Source of the DNA: Planotetraspora silvatica
GTDB taxonomy: Bacteria; Actinomycetota; Actinomycetes; Streptosporangiales; Streptosporangiaceae
DNA length: 64,000 bases
Direction of reading: 5' to 3'
Assembly: GCF_016863315.1 (NCBI RefSeq)
Contig: NZ_BOOQ01000056.1
Span: 1 to 64,000, forward strand
Numbering within the stretch: position 1 is the first letter of the stretch; each line of letters starts with the position of its first letter. Below, in pieces: positions 1-9,980 of the stretch. The notes below the pieces were generated by a model. That model was not told the DNA's origin, ran no database searches, and saw only the letters and a program-made list of their open reading frames with translations. The translations under genes were made by a program, and so were the position numbers.

Positions 1-34
1 ACTGAACGCGTCGGCCCTGGCGACTGTCCCTCGC

Positions 35-1102
35 CTATTTTGAACGGCCGAGCTCTTCGCGGAACAGCCGCGCCACGTTGGCCCCGAGCACCTTGGTCGC
101 ATCCGCCGCCGCCCAACCGCGGCGCATGAGCGCCTCCGTCACTGAGGGCAACCCCGAGGGGCCCTCCAATCCGGGAAGGTAGGTGATCGGGCCGTAGGCA
201 TCGAGCTCGCAGCAGGGTGGTGTCGTATCGGCGAACACCTCCTGGATGAAGTCAGGGCCGAGCCCGACGTGGTCAATGCCCGCGACCGAGGCCACGTGCT
301 CGATGTGGTCGACGAGACGGTCAACGGTGTGGTCGGTCTCGTGCAGATAGGGCGCGAAGAAGTTGACGCAGACGACACCGCCGAGCTGTGCGATGCCGCT
401 GATCTGGTCGTCGGTGAGATTCCGATGGTGGTCGCGTAGCGCGCGGGCGGAGGAGTGGGTGGCCAGCACCGGGCGAGTCGAGATCTCCAGGACGTGGTCG
501 ACGCCGGCGGCCCCGAGATGGCTGACGTCGAAGATCATGCCCATGCGCTCCATCTCCCCGACGGCCTCGACTCCTGCCAGGGTGAGCCGGCTGCCGGTGC
601 CGTCTTCGCCGCTGCCGTCGGCCAGTGCCGTACGGCCGAAGTGCGCAAGGGAGGCGACCCGCACACCGAGCCGGTGCATCGTCTCCAGCAACTCGATGTC
701 GTCACCGACTCCTGGAGCGCTTTCCAACGCCAGCACGAGCGCGATCCGGCCGGCGGCCAGGGCAGCGTCCATCTCGGCACCGTCGCGGCACATCATGACG
801 GTGTCCTGGTTCTCCCCGGCCAGCCGATGGGCGGCCTCGATCATCCGCAGTGTCTGGCGGAGCGCGCCTTCGGGTCGGTAGGCGTCGCCGATGAACACCG
901 GAAGCACCTGGACGTTCACGCCACCCGCACGAAGCTGGGGCAGCCAGCGCTCGCGGAAGAAGGACGCCCATCGCGGCACCGGACGCGCGACCACGGCCAT
1001 GAGCAGATCGTTGTGCGTGTCGGCGACTACGGCGTCCCGGTGCAGTTCGCGCCAGTCATTGCCTGCGGTCACAGGGACTTCACTTCCTTCGGCGATGCTC
1101 AC
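35..1102 (-). CDS. Membrane dipeptidase, peptidase family M19 (renal dipeptidase type)
   Basis: Zinc-dependent dipeptidase expected to split imported dipeptides; the family normally has two metals. Family metal sites are visible: the N-terminal THND (HxD) motif, the bridging Glu in LALESA, the His in ATHSSAR, and the His pair in RDHHRN. I chose the GTG at 1102-1100 because it forms a GTGA overlap with the stop of the upstream ATPase gene and gives a 355-aa protein, normal for M19. The open frame extends 98 codons further upstream, but that part lies inside the ATPase gene and has no family similarity. It is the last gene of the leftward peptide-transport operon, so transport and hydrolysis are co-expressed. 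No signal peptide is seen, so it probably acts in the cytoplasm. Confidence 0.92.
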   Translation of the reverse strand: MSIAEGSEVPVTAGNDWRELHRDAVVADTHNDLLMAVVARPVPRWASFFRERWLPQLRAGGVNVQVLPVFIGDAYRPEGALRQTLRMIEAAHRLAGENQDTVMMCRDGAEMDAALAAGRIALVLALESAPGVGDDIELLETMHRLGVRVASLAHFGRTALADGSGEDGTGSRLTLAGVEAVGEMERMGMIFDVSHLGAAGVDHVLEISTRPVLATHSSARALRDHHRNLTDDQISGIAQLGGVVCVNFFAPYLHETDHTVDRLVDHIEHVASVAGIDHVGLGPDFIQEVFADTTPPCCELDAYGPITYLPGLEGPSGLPSVTEALMRRGWAAADATKVLGANVARLFREELGRSK

Positions 1103-2154
1103 AGGACGGGGACGGCTTCCGCGAAATGGCACGCCACCGGATGGCCCTGCCCGCGTTCGGCGAGTTCTGGCGTCTCCTGCCGGCAGCGAGCTTGCTGAGC
1201 GTCGTCGAGCCGGTCGGCGAACATCGGGCAACGGGTCCGGAACCGGCACCCGGACGGCGGATCCGTCGGGCTCGGCATCTCCCCGCTGACGACGATCCGC
1301 CGGCGTTCTCTCTCCTTGCGGGGATCCGGGATCGGGATGGCCGAGATGAGCGCTTGTGTGTAGGGGTGCGCCGGATTGGCGAACAACTCTTCGCACTCGC
1401 CCGTCTCGACGATCCGGCCGAGGTACATGACCGCGACCCGGTCCGCGACGTGGCGCACCACGGACAGATCGTGCGCCACGAACAGGTAGGCGAGGCCGAG
1501 GCGGCGCTGCAGGTCGTCGAGCAGGTTGACCACGCCGGCCTGGATCGACACGTCCAGTGCGGACACCGGCTCGTCGAGGACGAGAAGCTTCGGTTCGAGT
1601 GCGAGAGCGCGAGCGATGCCGATGCGCTGCCGTTGTCCGCCGGAAAACTCGTGCGGGTACCGGTTGCCGTGCTCGGAGTTGAGCCCGACGGTCCGCATGA
1701 GCTCGGCAACGTACTGGTGCCGGTCCTCCTTGTGCACCCCGTGGATGCGCAGCGGCTCGGCGATGATCTCGTACACCGTGAGCCGGGGATCCAGCGACGC
1801 CATGGGGTCCTGGAACACGATCTGCATCTGCCGGCGCAGTCGCCGCATTCGGTCCGGGGGCAGGTTGGCGAGGTCCTGGTCCTCGAAGAGGACCTGACCG
1901 GAGGTCGCGCGACGCAGGCCGAGCACGGCGCGGCTTGTGGTCGACTTGCCACAGCCGGACTCTCCGACGAGGCCCAGCGTCTCACCCGGGTAGATCTCGA
2001 ACGAGACGTCGCACACGGCGTGCACCGTGCCGGTCGTGCGTCCCAGCAGGCCGCGGCCGCGGACCGGGAAGTGCACCACCAGGTCCTGCACCGACAAGAT
2101 GGGCCGGAGGGCATCGGGGCTCCCAGGCGTCGCGTCGTGATCGATCGAGGTCAT
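1099..2154 (-). CDS. Oligo/dipeptide ABC transporter ATPase, OppF/DppF type
   Basis: Second nucleotide-binding subunit of the peptide importer. Walker A is GESGCGKST, the signature is [14 protein letters not shown], Walker B is [12 protein letters not shown], and the switch His lies in FVAHDLSVV. The C-terminal Opp/Dpp extension with clustered cysteines (CRFRTRCPM) is present. The start is the ATG at 2154-2152, which overlaps the previous stop as ATGA and is preceded by GGAAGGAG. The 76 codons further upstream in the open frame overlap the partner ATPase and are not coding. Product about 351 aa, typical for OppF. Confidence 0.95.
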   Translation of the reverse strand: MTSIDHDATPGSPDALRPILSVQDLVVHFPVRGRGLLGRTTGTVHAVCDVSFEIYPGETLGLVGESGCGKSTTSRAVLGLRRATSGQVLFEDQDLANLPPDRMRRLRRQMQIVFQDPMASLDPRLTVYEIIAEPLRIHGVHKEDRHQYVAELMRTVGLNSEHGNRYPHEFSGGQRQRIGIARALALEPKLLVLDEPVSALDVSIQAGVVNLLDDLQRRLGLAYLFVAHDLSVVRHVADRVAVMYLGRIVETGECEELFANPAHPYTQALISAIPIPDPRKERERRRIVVSGEMPSPTDPPSGCRFRTRCPMFADRLDDAQQARCRQETPELAERGQGHPVACHFAEAVPVL

Positions 2155-3254
2155 GGGAGATCTCCTTCCCCGGTGGGCTCCCCGGCCGATGGCCGTCCAG
2201 GGTGGTCTTCGGTCCGCGCGTCCGCCGAGGTGGACGTGAACAGGTCGTGCGGCCGCACGCCGGCCAGGTCCTGGGAGAAGTGGCAGGCGGCACGGTGGGG
2301 ATGCGAGGTCACGGTCACGAGCGGGGGCTCCTCCCGTTCGCACCTGTCCTGAGCGATCGGGCACCGGGGGGTGAAGGGGCATCCGGCGGGCAGGTTGACC
2401 AGCGACGGCGGCGACCCGAGGATCGGGAGCAGCCGCTGCGACCTGCTCGCGTCCAGGCGCGGCACGCTCCCCAGCAAGCCCAGCGTGTACGGCATCCGCG
2501 GCCGGTAGTAGATGTCCTCGACGTCGCCGATCTCGACCGGCTTGCCGGCGTACATCACGAGAACCCGATCGGCCTGTCCCGCGACCACACCGAGGTCGTG
2601 CGTGATGAGGACCATCGCCGCGCCGGTCTCCTGCTGCGCGGTCCGCAGCGCGTCGAGAACCTGTGCCTGGACCGTGACGTCGAGTGCGGTGGTGGGTTCG
2701 TCTGCGATGATCACGTCGGGCTTGTTGGCCATGGCGATGGCGATGACGACCCGCTGCCGCACCCCTCCGGACAGCTCATATGGGTAGCTGTCGACCCGCT
2801 GCCCGGCGTTGGGGACGCCGACGGTGTCGAGTAGCTCCACCGCCCGCCTGCGGGCCTGCGCCTTCGACACGTCGTTGTGGGCCAGGATGGCCTCGGCCAC
2901 CTGGTAGCCGACCGTGTGGACCGGGTTCAGCGAGGTCATGGGATCCTGGAAGATCATGGCGATCTTGCTGCCGCGGAGCTTGTTGAGCCCGCTCTCCCGG
3001 AGGCCGACGAGCTCCTGCCCGCGGAAGCGGATCGAGCCGGTGATCCGCGCCGACCTGGGCAGCAGCCCCATGATGGCCATCGACGTCACCGACTTGCCCG
3101 ACCCCGACTCCCCGACGATGCCGAGGATCTCGCGTTCGCGCAGGCGGTAGCTCACCCCGCGGACAGCCTGGACCAGCCCGTCGTCGGTGGGGAAGCTCAC
3201 GGTCAGATCCTCGACGACCAGCACTTCCTCGCCCGTGGTTGCCGCAGTGCTCAT
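2151..3254 (-). CDS. Oligo/dipeptide ABC transporter ATPase, OppD/DppD type
   Basis: First nucleotide-binding subunit of the peptide importer, 367 aa. Walker [11 protein letters not shown]-loop [15 protein letters not shown], signature [16 protein letters not shown], Walker [13 protein letters not shown] and switch ITHDLGVVA are all intact. The oligopeptide-type C-terminal cysteine motif [14 protein letters not shown], which binds an iron-sulfur cluster in some relatives, is present. The signature has GVRQR rather than the commoner GMRQR, a conservative change. It overlaps the permease gene upstream and the second ATPase downstream by ATGA, so the subunits are translationally coupled. Confidence 0.95.
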   Translation of the reverse strand: MSTAATTGEEVLVVEDLTVSFPTDDGLVQAVRGVSYRLREREILGIVGESGSGKSVTSMAIMGLLPRSARITGSIRFRGQELVGLRESGLNKLRGSKIAMIFQDPMTSLNPVHTVGYQVAEAILAHNDVSKAQARRRAVELLDTVGVPNAGQRVDSYPYELSGGVRQRVVIAIAMANKPDVIIADEPTTALDVTVQAQVLDALRTAQQETGAAMVLITHDLGVVAGQADRVLVMYAGKPVEIGDVEDIYYRPRMPYTLGLLGSVPRLDASRSQRLLPILGSPPSLVNLPAGCPFTPRCPIAQDRCEREEPPLVTVTSHPHRAACHFSQDLAGVRPHDLFTSTSADARTEDHPGRPSAGEPTGEGDLP

Positions 3255-4219
3255 GAGCGCACCCTTGTCTGGGTCGGGTCGAACGCGTCTCTCAGACCGT
3301 CACCGATGAAGTTGATGCTAAGAACGATGAGGATGATGAACGCTCCGGGGAAGTAGAACAGCCACGGCCGGGTGGACACGGCGGTCTGCGCCTGGCTCAC
3401 CAACAGGCCGAGTGAGGTGTCCGGCGGCCGCACCCCGAATCCGATGAAGGACAGGCCGGTCTCGGACAGGATCGCCGCCGCGACGAGGATCGTGACGCTC
3501 ACGATGACCGGGCCCATCACGTTGGGCACGAGGTGGCCGAAGATGATCCGCCGGTCCCGCGCGCCCAGCGCGCGAGCGGCCTCGATGAACTCCTTCTCGC
3601 GCAGGGACAGGACCGAGCCGCGCACGACCCGCGCGACGATCGGCCAGGTGAGCGCCGCCAGGATGATCCCGATGAAGAACCAACTGCCAGCGGACGTGCC
3701 GACCTGGGCGCCGAGGATGGCGGCGACCGCGATGGTCGGGAAGGTGAGTACCAGGTCGACGAAGCGCATCATGAGCGTGTCCGACACGCCCCGGTAGTAA
3801 CCGGCGATCGCTCCGTATACCGTGCCGACGCAGGTCGCGGCGAGCGCGACGAACAGCGCGATCTCCAGCGACCGCTGGGTCCCCCGCATCACCATGGCCA
3901 TCAGGTCGATGCCGGTGGAGTCGGTGCCGAAGGGGTGTCGCAGCGAAGGCGGCGCGGAGATGTCAGGGGTCAGCTGGTCGTAGGAGTAGTGCCAGAGCGT
4001 CGCACCGGCGAAGGCGAACAGCACCACCGCGACGAAGACCACCAGGCTGGCGACCGCGAGCTTGTGCCGCAGAAAACGGCGCAGGATCAGGCGGCCCTGT
4101 GAACGTGCCTCCACGGTGAACTCGCGGTCCTGGCCCGCGGGCCTCGCGGAGACGCCTCTCGTCGGCGTCACCCTCACCGCCCGTGGCCCATGATCCTCCT
4201 CCGGCTGGGTGCTAGGCAT
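3251..4219 (-). CDS. Peptide ABC transporter permease, DppC/OppC type
   Basis: Inner-membrane permease with an N-terminal cytoplasmic tail of about 70 residues, a first membrane helix (VASLVVFVAVVLFAFAG) and the binding-protein-dependent transport domain. The EAA loop is visible as EFIEAARALGARDRRIIFGH, which docks the ATPases. I use the ATG at 4219, which overlaps the dppB stop by 8 bp and has GAGG upstream; an ATG nine codons earlier lies further inside dppB. The gene overlaps dppD by ATGA. Length 322 aa, normal for the family. Confidence 0.94.
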   Translation of the reverse strand: MPSTQPEEDHGPRAVRVTPTRGVSARPAGQDREFTVEARSQGRLILRRFLRHKLAVASLVVFVAVVLFAFAGATLWHYSYDQLTPDISAPPSLRHPFGTDSTGIDLMAMVMRGTQRSLEIALFVALAATCVGTVYGAIAGYYRGVSDTLMMRFVDLVLTFPTIAVAAILGAQVGTSAGSWFFIGIILAALTWPIVARVVRGSVLSLREKEFIEAARALGARDRRIIFGHLVPNVMGPVIVSVTILVAAAILSETGLSFIGFGVRPPDTSLGLLVSQAQTAVSTRPWLFYFPGAFIILIVLSINFIGDGLRDAFDPTQTRVRS

Positions 4220-5189
4220 AGCGGATCCTCGGGTCGAGTACGGCATAGAGCAGGTCGGCTATCAAGTTCATCAAGATCACAGCGGTGCCCGCGATGAGCA
4301 GCCAGGCCAGCACCGGATAGACGTCACGAAGCCGGATGGAGGTGAGCAGGAGGTCGCCCATGCCGTGCCACTGGAACACCGTCTCGGTGACGATGGCACC
4401 GGAGAAGAAGGCGGCGAAGTCCAGCGACATCACGGTCACCATGGGCGCGAGCGCGGTGCGCAGCGCATGACGCACCAGCACGTGCCTGCGGGGCAGGCCC
4501 TTCGCCCTGGCCAGCCGGACGTAGTCACTGCCGAGCACCTCGAGCATGGACGCGCGGTTGAACCGGCTCCATGAGGCGAACGATGTGATCGCCAGCACAA
4601 TGGTGGGCAGGATGAGATGCCCGACGATGTCACCGATCTGTGCTCCCAGCCCGCCGGTGGTCTCGATCGACCGGTCCCCGATCGTGTAGAAGATCACACG
4701 ACCGGTCTGTAGGTTGAAGTTGACCGCGAGCTGCTTGAGCAGGATCGCGAACCAGAAAACCGGCATCGCGAGGAACAGGAAGCCGATTCCGGTGAGCGTG
4801 TAGTCGAGCGGCGAGTACTGCCTGGCCGCGCTCACGACACCGACGATGCCCGCGATGATGGCGGCGAGCAGGACCGCCAGCAGCACCAGCCGGATCGTCA
4901 CCCCGAAGCGGGTCAGGATCTCGTGCCCGATGTTGATGTTCTGCACCGACGGGCCGAAGTCGCCGTGCGGGATCCCGCTGATCCAGTGCCAATAGCGCTC
5001 CAGCAGCGGCTGGTCAAGCCGCAGCTCGTGGGCCTGGGCGCGGAGCACGGACTCCGGCGGGGGAGGTTGTCGCGCGCGCAGCTCTGCGAGCGGGTCGCCG
5101 GACAGCGACACCATGAGGAACACCAGGAAGGTGGAGATCAGCAGGACCGGAATCGAGATGAGCAGGCGCCGAACGGCGTAGGCGAACAT
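4212..5189 (-). CDS. Peptide ABC transporter permease, DppB/OppB type
   Basis: Partner permease, 325 aa. It starts with the family-typical MFAYAVRRLL followed by a membrane helix (IPVLLISTFLVFLMV), and has the EAA-like loop DYVRLARAKGLPRRHVLVRH. The ATG at 5189 has GGGAAGGAG upstream. It is separated from the binding-protein gene by about 200 bp that contains a strong hairpin, so permease levels are probably set below those of the binding protein. Confidence 0.94.
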   Translation of the reverse strand: MFAYAVRRLLISIPVLLISTFLVFLMVSLSGDPLAELRARQPPPPESVLRAQAHELRLDQPLLERYWHWISGIPHGDFGPSVQNINIGHEILTRFGVTIRLVLLAVLLAAIIAGIVGVVSAARQYSPLDYTLTGIGFLFLAMPVFWFAILLKQLAVNFNLQTGRVIFYTIGDRSIETTGGLGAQIGDIVGHLILPTIVLAITSFASWSRFNRASMLEVLGSDYVRLARAKGLPRRHVLVRHALRTALAPMVTVMSLDFAAFFSGAIVTETVFQWHGMGDLLLTSIRLRDVYPVLAWLLIAGTAVILMNLIADLLYAVLDPRIRYA

Positions 5190-5252
5190 TGTGTGGTCTC
5201 CTTCCCACCGTCCGAGACGGGGGCGACTTCGGGGTCACCGTCACCGGGTCGC

Positions 5253-5290
5253 GGCCCGGCCGTACCCCGGGGCGGGGGCACGGCCTGGCC
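5253..5290 (-). terminator. GC-rich hairpin between binding-protein and permease genes (attenuator candidate)
   Basis: Arms 5253-5263 and 5280-5290 pair at 10 of 11 positions around a 16-base G/C-rich loop. There is no U-tract. Placed after the solute-binding-protein gene and before dppB, it could stabilise the upstream message or cause partial termination, the usual way binding protein is made in excess. Confidence 0.4.
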
Positions 5291-5390
5291 GCGAGGATTG
5301 CGACTCTTCGTGGGGGGCCTGACTGCACTTCGACAGTCAGGGCGCGTTGCGCGTGATGGCCCCGGAGCCGCCATCTGACCATGCGGGAGG

Positions 5391-7190
5391 CTAGCTGCCG
5401 GAGGCGAGCAGGCCCCACTCGGCCATGTTGTACGTCGGGCCGATGTAGTTGGCGTTGCTCCGGATGCCGCCGTACTTGCTGCTGTAGGCGAACAGGGCCG
5501 GCCGCTGGTAGAGCGGCAGCGAGACGGCGTCCTCGGAGATCTGCTTGTCCGCGTTGTTGAGGTCGGTCGTCACCGCCGCCGGGTCCAGGTTGGTGACCGA
5601 GTCCTTCAACCACTTGTCCACGTCGGCGTTGCCGTAGTTGGCGATGTTGTTGCCGCAGTACGTCACGCCCTTCGGGCACGACAGGTAGATCGGAGCGTTG
5701 ATCGCCGCGGGGAACGACGAGCCGACCCAGGCGAACACGATGATGTCGTAGTCGTAGTGCGAGTCCTGGTGGACCTGGCTGGCGCCCAGGTTGTCCGTCG
5801 GCTCGACGTTGACCGTGATGCCGAGCGGCTTGGCGTACGAGGCGAACAGCGTGCCCTCGGTCTGACGCAGCTGGTTGCCCGCCGTGTAGACGAACCGCAG
5901 TGCGGGGACCGGCTTGCCGTCCGGCGCGACCAGCTTGGTGCCGACGCCGGTGTAACCCGCGCTCTGCAGGATCTGCTTGGCCTTGGCGACATCGGCCTTG
6001 CCGAAGCCGAGCGCGCCGACGTTGTCCTGGTAGCCCTGCTGCTGGGGCATGAAGAAGTGGCTGTTCAGCGGCTTGATGCTGGAGTCCATCTGACCGACAG
6101 TGCGGTCGATGATGCCCTGGGTGTCGACCGCGGTGAACAAGGCCTGCCGCAGCGCGTCACCGGCCGGGCTCTGCCCGAGGAACGGGTTGTTCAGGTTGAA
6201 CTCGAAATGCTCCCAGAAGAAGCTCTGATCGAGCTGGTAGTTGACCCCCTGGAGCTGCTTCAGCTGGTTGAGCAGGTCGACCTGAGGCGCCGGGTTGATC
6301 GCCTGGACCTCGTTGTTCTGGAGGGCAGGGACCTCCTGGGTGGCATCGGTAATGATGCGGAAGATCACCTGGTCCAGGTTCGGGCCCTGGCCGTACCAGC
6401 TGGTGTTCTTCGCCTCGATGACGGCCTGGTTGGCCTGGAACTGCTTGACCGTGTACGGCCCGCCGGACCATGTCGGCGGCTTGTCGGCGAAGCCATGGTT
6501 GAAGCTCTGCGCGAGCCCCGCCGCCGTCTTGATGTCACCGTAGGTGGCGGCGATGTGCGCGGGCATCAGGAAGCTGAACAGCGTCTGCCACGCCGCGAAC
6601 GGCTTGTCGAACACCACGGTCACGGTCTTGCCGCCGTCGGATCCGGTGACGGACTTGATCTGGTCGTAGCCGGCGTTGTACGCCACCTCGCACTTGGGGC
6701 AGTCCTTGGCGTTCTGGGTCTTCCACAGGTAGGAGAATTCATCGGCGCTGATCGGTGTGTTGTCCGACCAGACGGCCTTGGGGTTGATCTTGTAGACGAT
6801 CGTCTGCGGGCTCGTCGACGTCTGGGTGGCGCTCACCATCAGGTCGGTGTTGAGCTTCATGGTCTGCATGTCGGGCTGCGGAACGAAGACGCTGGGCATG
6901 ACGCCCGAGACAGCCTCCATGGACTGCACAGTGCTTCCGATGGGCGTCAGCGGGTTCCAGTTGTCGACGTTCGCCTCGAGGACGTACGTGAGGCTCCCGC
7001 CTGACTTGACCGGACCGTTGTTGACCGTGTTCGCGTCGCCCTGAATCTGCTTCGCGGCACCCGTGTCACCACCGCCCGCCGCTCCTGTACCGGTGGCGGC
7101 ACCGGAGCATGCCGACATGGCGAGGCTGAGCGCGAGCGCGCCGACCACCATGCCGAGGCCCGTCACCGGACGACTCCGACCTTCTCTCAT
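5391..7190 (-). CDS. Peptide-binding lipoprotein, ABC transporter family 5 (SBP_bac_5)
   Basis: Extracellular ligand-binding component of the importer, 599 aa. A basic N-terminus and hydrophobic segment lead to a lipobox ending at Cys28 (AMSAC), so the protein is lipid-anchored outside the membrane. The low-complexity Gly/Ala/Thr linker after the Cys is typical of actinobacteria. The body has the family-5 pattern: VYKINPKAVWSDNTPIS near residue 145, a KNTSWYGQGP segment and a long C-terminal lobe. AAGGA precedes the ATG. It is the first transport gene after the regulator. Confidence 0.93.
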   Translation of the reverse strand: MREGRSRPVTGLGMVVGALALSLAMSACSGAATGTGAAGGGDTGAAKQIQGDANTVNNGPVKSGGSLTYVLEANVDNWNPLTPIGSTVQSMEAVSGVMPSVFVPQPDMQTMKLNTDLMVSATQTSTSPQTIVYKINPKAVWSDNTPISADEFSYLWKTQNAKDCPKCEVAYNAGYDQIKSVTGSDGGKTVTVVFDKPFAAWQTLFSFLMPAHIAATYGDIKTAAGLAQSFNHGFADKPPTWSGGPYTVKQFQANQAVIEAKNTSWYGQGPNLDQVIFRIITDATQEVPALQNNEVQAINPAPQVDLLNQLKQLQGVNYQLDQSFFWEHFEFNLNNPFLGQSPAGDALRQALFTAVDTQGIIDRTVGQMDSSIKPLNSHFFMPQQQGYQDNVGALGFGKADVAKAKQILQSAGYTGVGTKLVAPDGKPVPALRFVYTAGNQLRQTEGTLFASYAKPLGITVNVEPTDNLGASQVHQDSHYDYDIIVFAWVGSSFPAAINAPIYLSCPKGVTYCGNNIANYGNADVDKWLKDSVTNLDPAAVTTDLNNADKQISEDAVSLPLYQRPALFAYSSKYGGIRSNANYIGPTYNMAEWGLLASGS

Positions 7191-7300
7191 CGCGTGTCCT
7201 TCGTCGATCTTCCGGCCCCGGAGGGCCTACTGCGAACTGGGGGTTGGGGGTACGGAACATTCAGAACGGTCTCGGCAGAGCCGAACCATCGAGGATGAGG

Positions 7301-8020
7301 TCAGCCGGAATCGGAACCCGTGCCGTCGGCCAGTCCGGCCCACATCCCGCGGGCGTGCCTGATGTGCTGGGCCATCAGGCGCTCAGCCCTATCGGCGTCA
7401 CCGGCTTCGACGGCGTCGAGCAGCAGTTCGTGCTCGCGCGCGGAGTCGATCAGATCGGGCGTGCCCATCATCTGCTGGAGGCCGTGTAGCCGGGTCTGGT
7501 TGCGCAGCCGCCCCACGATCTCCACGAGGTAGCGGTTGCCCGCCTTCGCGAGCAGGCCCAGGTGCAGGTCGTGGTCGTGGGCGATGAACGCGACCATGTC
7601 GCCGCCCGCCGCGCTCTGCTCCGTCTCCTTGGCCAAAGCCCGCAGTTCCGACAGGTCGTGGGTCGGCCGGGCGGCGGCGAGGTCCCGTACGGCCGGCACC
7701 TCGAGCATCGAGCGGATGCTGACCACCGCGTCCAGGTCCTCGTCGGTGAGGGTGCGGATCCGGAACCCGCGGTTGCGTACGACGTCGACGAGCTCTTCAT
7801 TGGCCAGGTCGAGGATCGCCTCCCGCACCGGGGTCACGGAGACGCCCAGCTGAGCGGCGATGCTGCCGATCGAGTAGAGCTCACCGGCGACGAGTGTGCC
7901 GGTGATGATCCGCGCTCTGATCAGCCGGGCCGCCTCGTCCCGCAGGCTGGTCCGCGCCAGGACACCCAGCTCTCCCTGCCCGGGCTCGGCACCGTCGCCG
8001 AGCCCGCCACCGGCCGTCAC
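7301..8020 (-). CDS. GntR-family regulator, FadR/FCD subfamily
   Basis: 239-aa transcription factor. A winged HTH (residues about 25-90, with LGVSVTPVREAILDLANEEL) is followed by an all-helical FCD ligand domain. Candidate metal/ligand residues are in HDHDLHLGLL, REHELLLDAVE and QHIRHARG. The GTG at 8020 is the furthest upstream plausible start; a later start is possible. It lies between the transport operon and a divergent hydrolase operon, so it most likely controls both in response to a peptide or amino-acid breakdown product. Repression is the commoner mode in this subfamily, but that is inference. Confidence 0.9.
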   Translation of the reverse strand: MTAGGGLGDGAEPGQGELGVLARTSLRDEAARLIRARIITGTLVAGELYSIGSIAAQLGVSVTPVREAILDLANEELVDVVRNRGFRIRTLTDEDLDAVVSIRSMLEVPAVRDLAAARPTHDLSELRALAKETEQSAAGGDMVAFIAHDHDLHLGLLAKAGNRYLVEIVGRLRNQTRLHGLQQMMGTPDLIDSAREHELLLDAVEAGDADRAERLMAQHIRHARGMWAGLADGTGSDSG

Positions 8021-8068
8021 GCCTGGCCACCGGGGCTGGTGTGGTCACACGATCCTGAGTGCAAGGTG

Positions 8069-8096
8069 TCATGCATGAGGTGTAAGGTACTACACC
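8069..8096. promoter_or_regulatory. Candidate operator for the GntR regulator, two adjacent palindromes
   Basis: A 10-bp perfect palindrome (TCATGCATGA, 8069-8078) abuts an inverted repeat GGTGTA-6-TACACC (8079-8096). The right repeat contains TAAGGT at 8083-8088, a plausible -10 hexamer for the rightward hydrolase operon, so a bound protein would block that promoter. The site lies about 50 bp upstream of the regulator start, fitting shared divergent control. Confidence 0.5.
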
Positions 8097-8218
8097 GTAA
8101 ACAGACGGACAAGCAGGGGGAAAGCTGATCAAAAGCTGGCCTTCCGTCATTACTCCGGAACGGCCGCCGGCGTAACGCCCCGAACCTCGCTGACCGAACG
8201 CTGAAGGACAGGCAGCAC

Positions 8219-9913
8219 ATGACCTCGCCAGGCACTGAAGAAAACGTGCGACAGGAACTCAACATCCCGGTGGCAATGCGTGACGGCGTGGTGCTCGTCG
8301 CCGATGTATACCGGCCCGACACCGAAACACCCGTCCCGGTCATCGTCGCCCGCACGCCGTACGGGAAGAACACCGAGTTCGCCTACCGCAAGGCGATGTG
8401 GTGGGCCCGGCACGGTTACGCGTTCCTGTGGATGGACGTGCGGGGACGCGGTGACTCGGAGGGGAGCTTCCGGCCGCACCGCGACGAGCCGCTCGACGGC
8501 TACGACACCATCGAGTGGGCCGCCCAGCAGCCGTGGTGCGACGGACAGGTCGTCACGTGGGGCCAGTCCTATCTTGGCTACGACCAGTGGCTCACCGCGG
8601 TCGAGCAGCCGCCGAGCCTGAAGGCGATGATCGTCTACGTGCCGCCGTCCGATCCCTTCGTGGAGTGGCCGACCGGCGTGCACCTGCCGATGGAGGTGTG
8701 CTGGTTCCGGCTGATCGACGGCCGTTCCTACCAGTACATCGAGGGCATCGACTGGGACGCGGTCTACGAGCACCTGCCGCTGCTCACCCTGGACGAGCGC
8801 GCGGGATTCAGCAGCAAGCACTGGCGGGACGACCTCTCCCACCTGCCGTCGGACACCGAGTACTGGGGTCCCAAGTACTACCAGCACCGGATCGGCAACG
8901 TCGACGTGCCGACCATGCACGTCACCGGCTGGTACGACGACGTGCAGCCGGCGACCTTCATCAACTTCACCCGGATGACCCGGCAGGCGCCGTCCGAGGA
9001 GACCCAGCGCGCCCAGCGGCTCGTCGTCGGCCCATGGGACCACGGCCTCACCCGGCGGCGCGAGCGGACCCTCGGCCCGATCGACTTCGGCCCCGGCGCC
9101 GACTTCGACCTCGACGGCCACGAGCTGCGCTGGCTCGACCACTTCATCAAGGGCCGGGACAACGGCGCCGACGCCGACCCGCGTGCGCAGCTGTTCATCA
9201 TGGGCGAGAACCAGTGGCGCAGCGAAGACGAGTGGCCCATCGCGCGCACCAACTACACCTCGCTGTACTTGTCCAGCGGCGGCAACGCCAACACCCGGTT
9301 CGGTGACGGCTCGCTGACCTGGGAGGTGCCGGGCGCCGACGAGCCCGCCGACACCTACCGCTACGACCCCGCCGATCCGGTGCCGTACATCACCTCGTCG
9401 ACCTCACACCAGATCGGCGGACCGGACGACTACCGCGAGATCGAAGAGCGCGCCGACGTCCTCGTCTACTCCACCTCCGTGCTGGAGACCGACCTGGAGG
9501 TGACCGGCCCGGTACGGCTGAAGCTGTTCGCCTCCAGCGACGCGATCGACACCGACTTCACCGCCAAGCTCCTCGACGTGCACCCGGACGGCTTCTGCCA
9601 GCGCCTGCAGGACGGCATCGTCCGCGGCCGCTACCGCGAGGGGCTGGACGAGGAGCGGTTCCTCACGCCCGGCGAGGTGCACGAGTTCGAGATCCACCTG
9701 TGGAACACCTCGCAGGTCTTCCGCGCCGGCCACCAGATCCGGCTGGAGATCTCGTCGAGCACCTTCCCGAAGTACGACAGGAACCTGAACACCGGCGGGC
9801 CGCTGGCGACCGGAGTGGAGAGCAAGGTCGCCGAGAACAGCGTCTGGCACAACCAGGCCTACCCCTCACAGCTGATCCTCCCCGTGATCCCCGCGGCCGG
9901 CGCGACCAGCTGA
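8219..9913 (+). CDS. CocE/NonD-family serine hydrolase (X-Pro dipeptidyl-peptidase S15 type)
   Basis: 564-aa alpha/beta hydrolase. The nucleophile elbow is WGQSYLG, matching the GxSYxG pattern of the family. The candidate acid is Asp in WYDDVQPATF and the His is in VVGPWDHG. The C-terminal jelly-roll domain (residues about 340-560; ETDLEVTGPVRLKLFASS) is the X-Pro dipeptidase C domain. Members are X-prolyl peptidases, acyl esterases or glutaryl acylases; the surrounding peptide and proline genes favour a peptidase or N-acyl hydrolase acting on proline-containing substrates. No signal peptide is seen. First gene of the rightward operon. Confidence 0.88.
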   Translation: MTSPGTEENVRQELNIPVAMRDGVVLVADVYRPDTETPVPVIVARTPYGKNTEFAYRKAMWWARHGYAFLWMDVRGRGDSEGSFRPHRDEPLDGYDTIEWAAQQPWCDGQVVTWGQSYLGYDQWLTAVEQPPSLKAMIVYVPPSDPFVEWPTGVHLPMEVCWFRLIDGRSYQYIEGIDWDAVYEHLPLLTLDERAGFSSKHWRDDLSHLPSDTEYWGPKYYQHRIGNVDVPTMHVTGWYDDVQPATFINFTRMTRQAPSEETQRAQRLVVGPWDHGLTRRRERTLGPIDFGPGADFDLDGHELRWLDHFIKGRDNGADADPRAQLFIMGENQWRSEDEWPIARTNYTSLYLSSGGNANTRFGDGSLTWEVPGADEPADTYRYDPADPVPYITSSTSHQIGGPDDYREIEERADVLVYSTSVLETDLEVTGPVRLKLFASSDAIDTDFTAKLLDVHPDGFCQRLQDGIVRGRYREGLDEERFLTPGEVHEFEIHLWNTSQVFRAGHQIRLEISSSTFPKYDRNLNTGGPLATGVESKVAENSVWHNQAYPSQLILPVIPAAGATS

Positions 9914-9980
9914 GCCTGTGATCAGCGTGCCCCTAACTCCCGAATCCCCACCCCGACCTCCCCACCACGAGGAGAGAACT

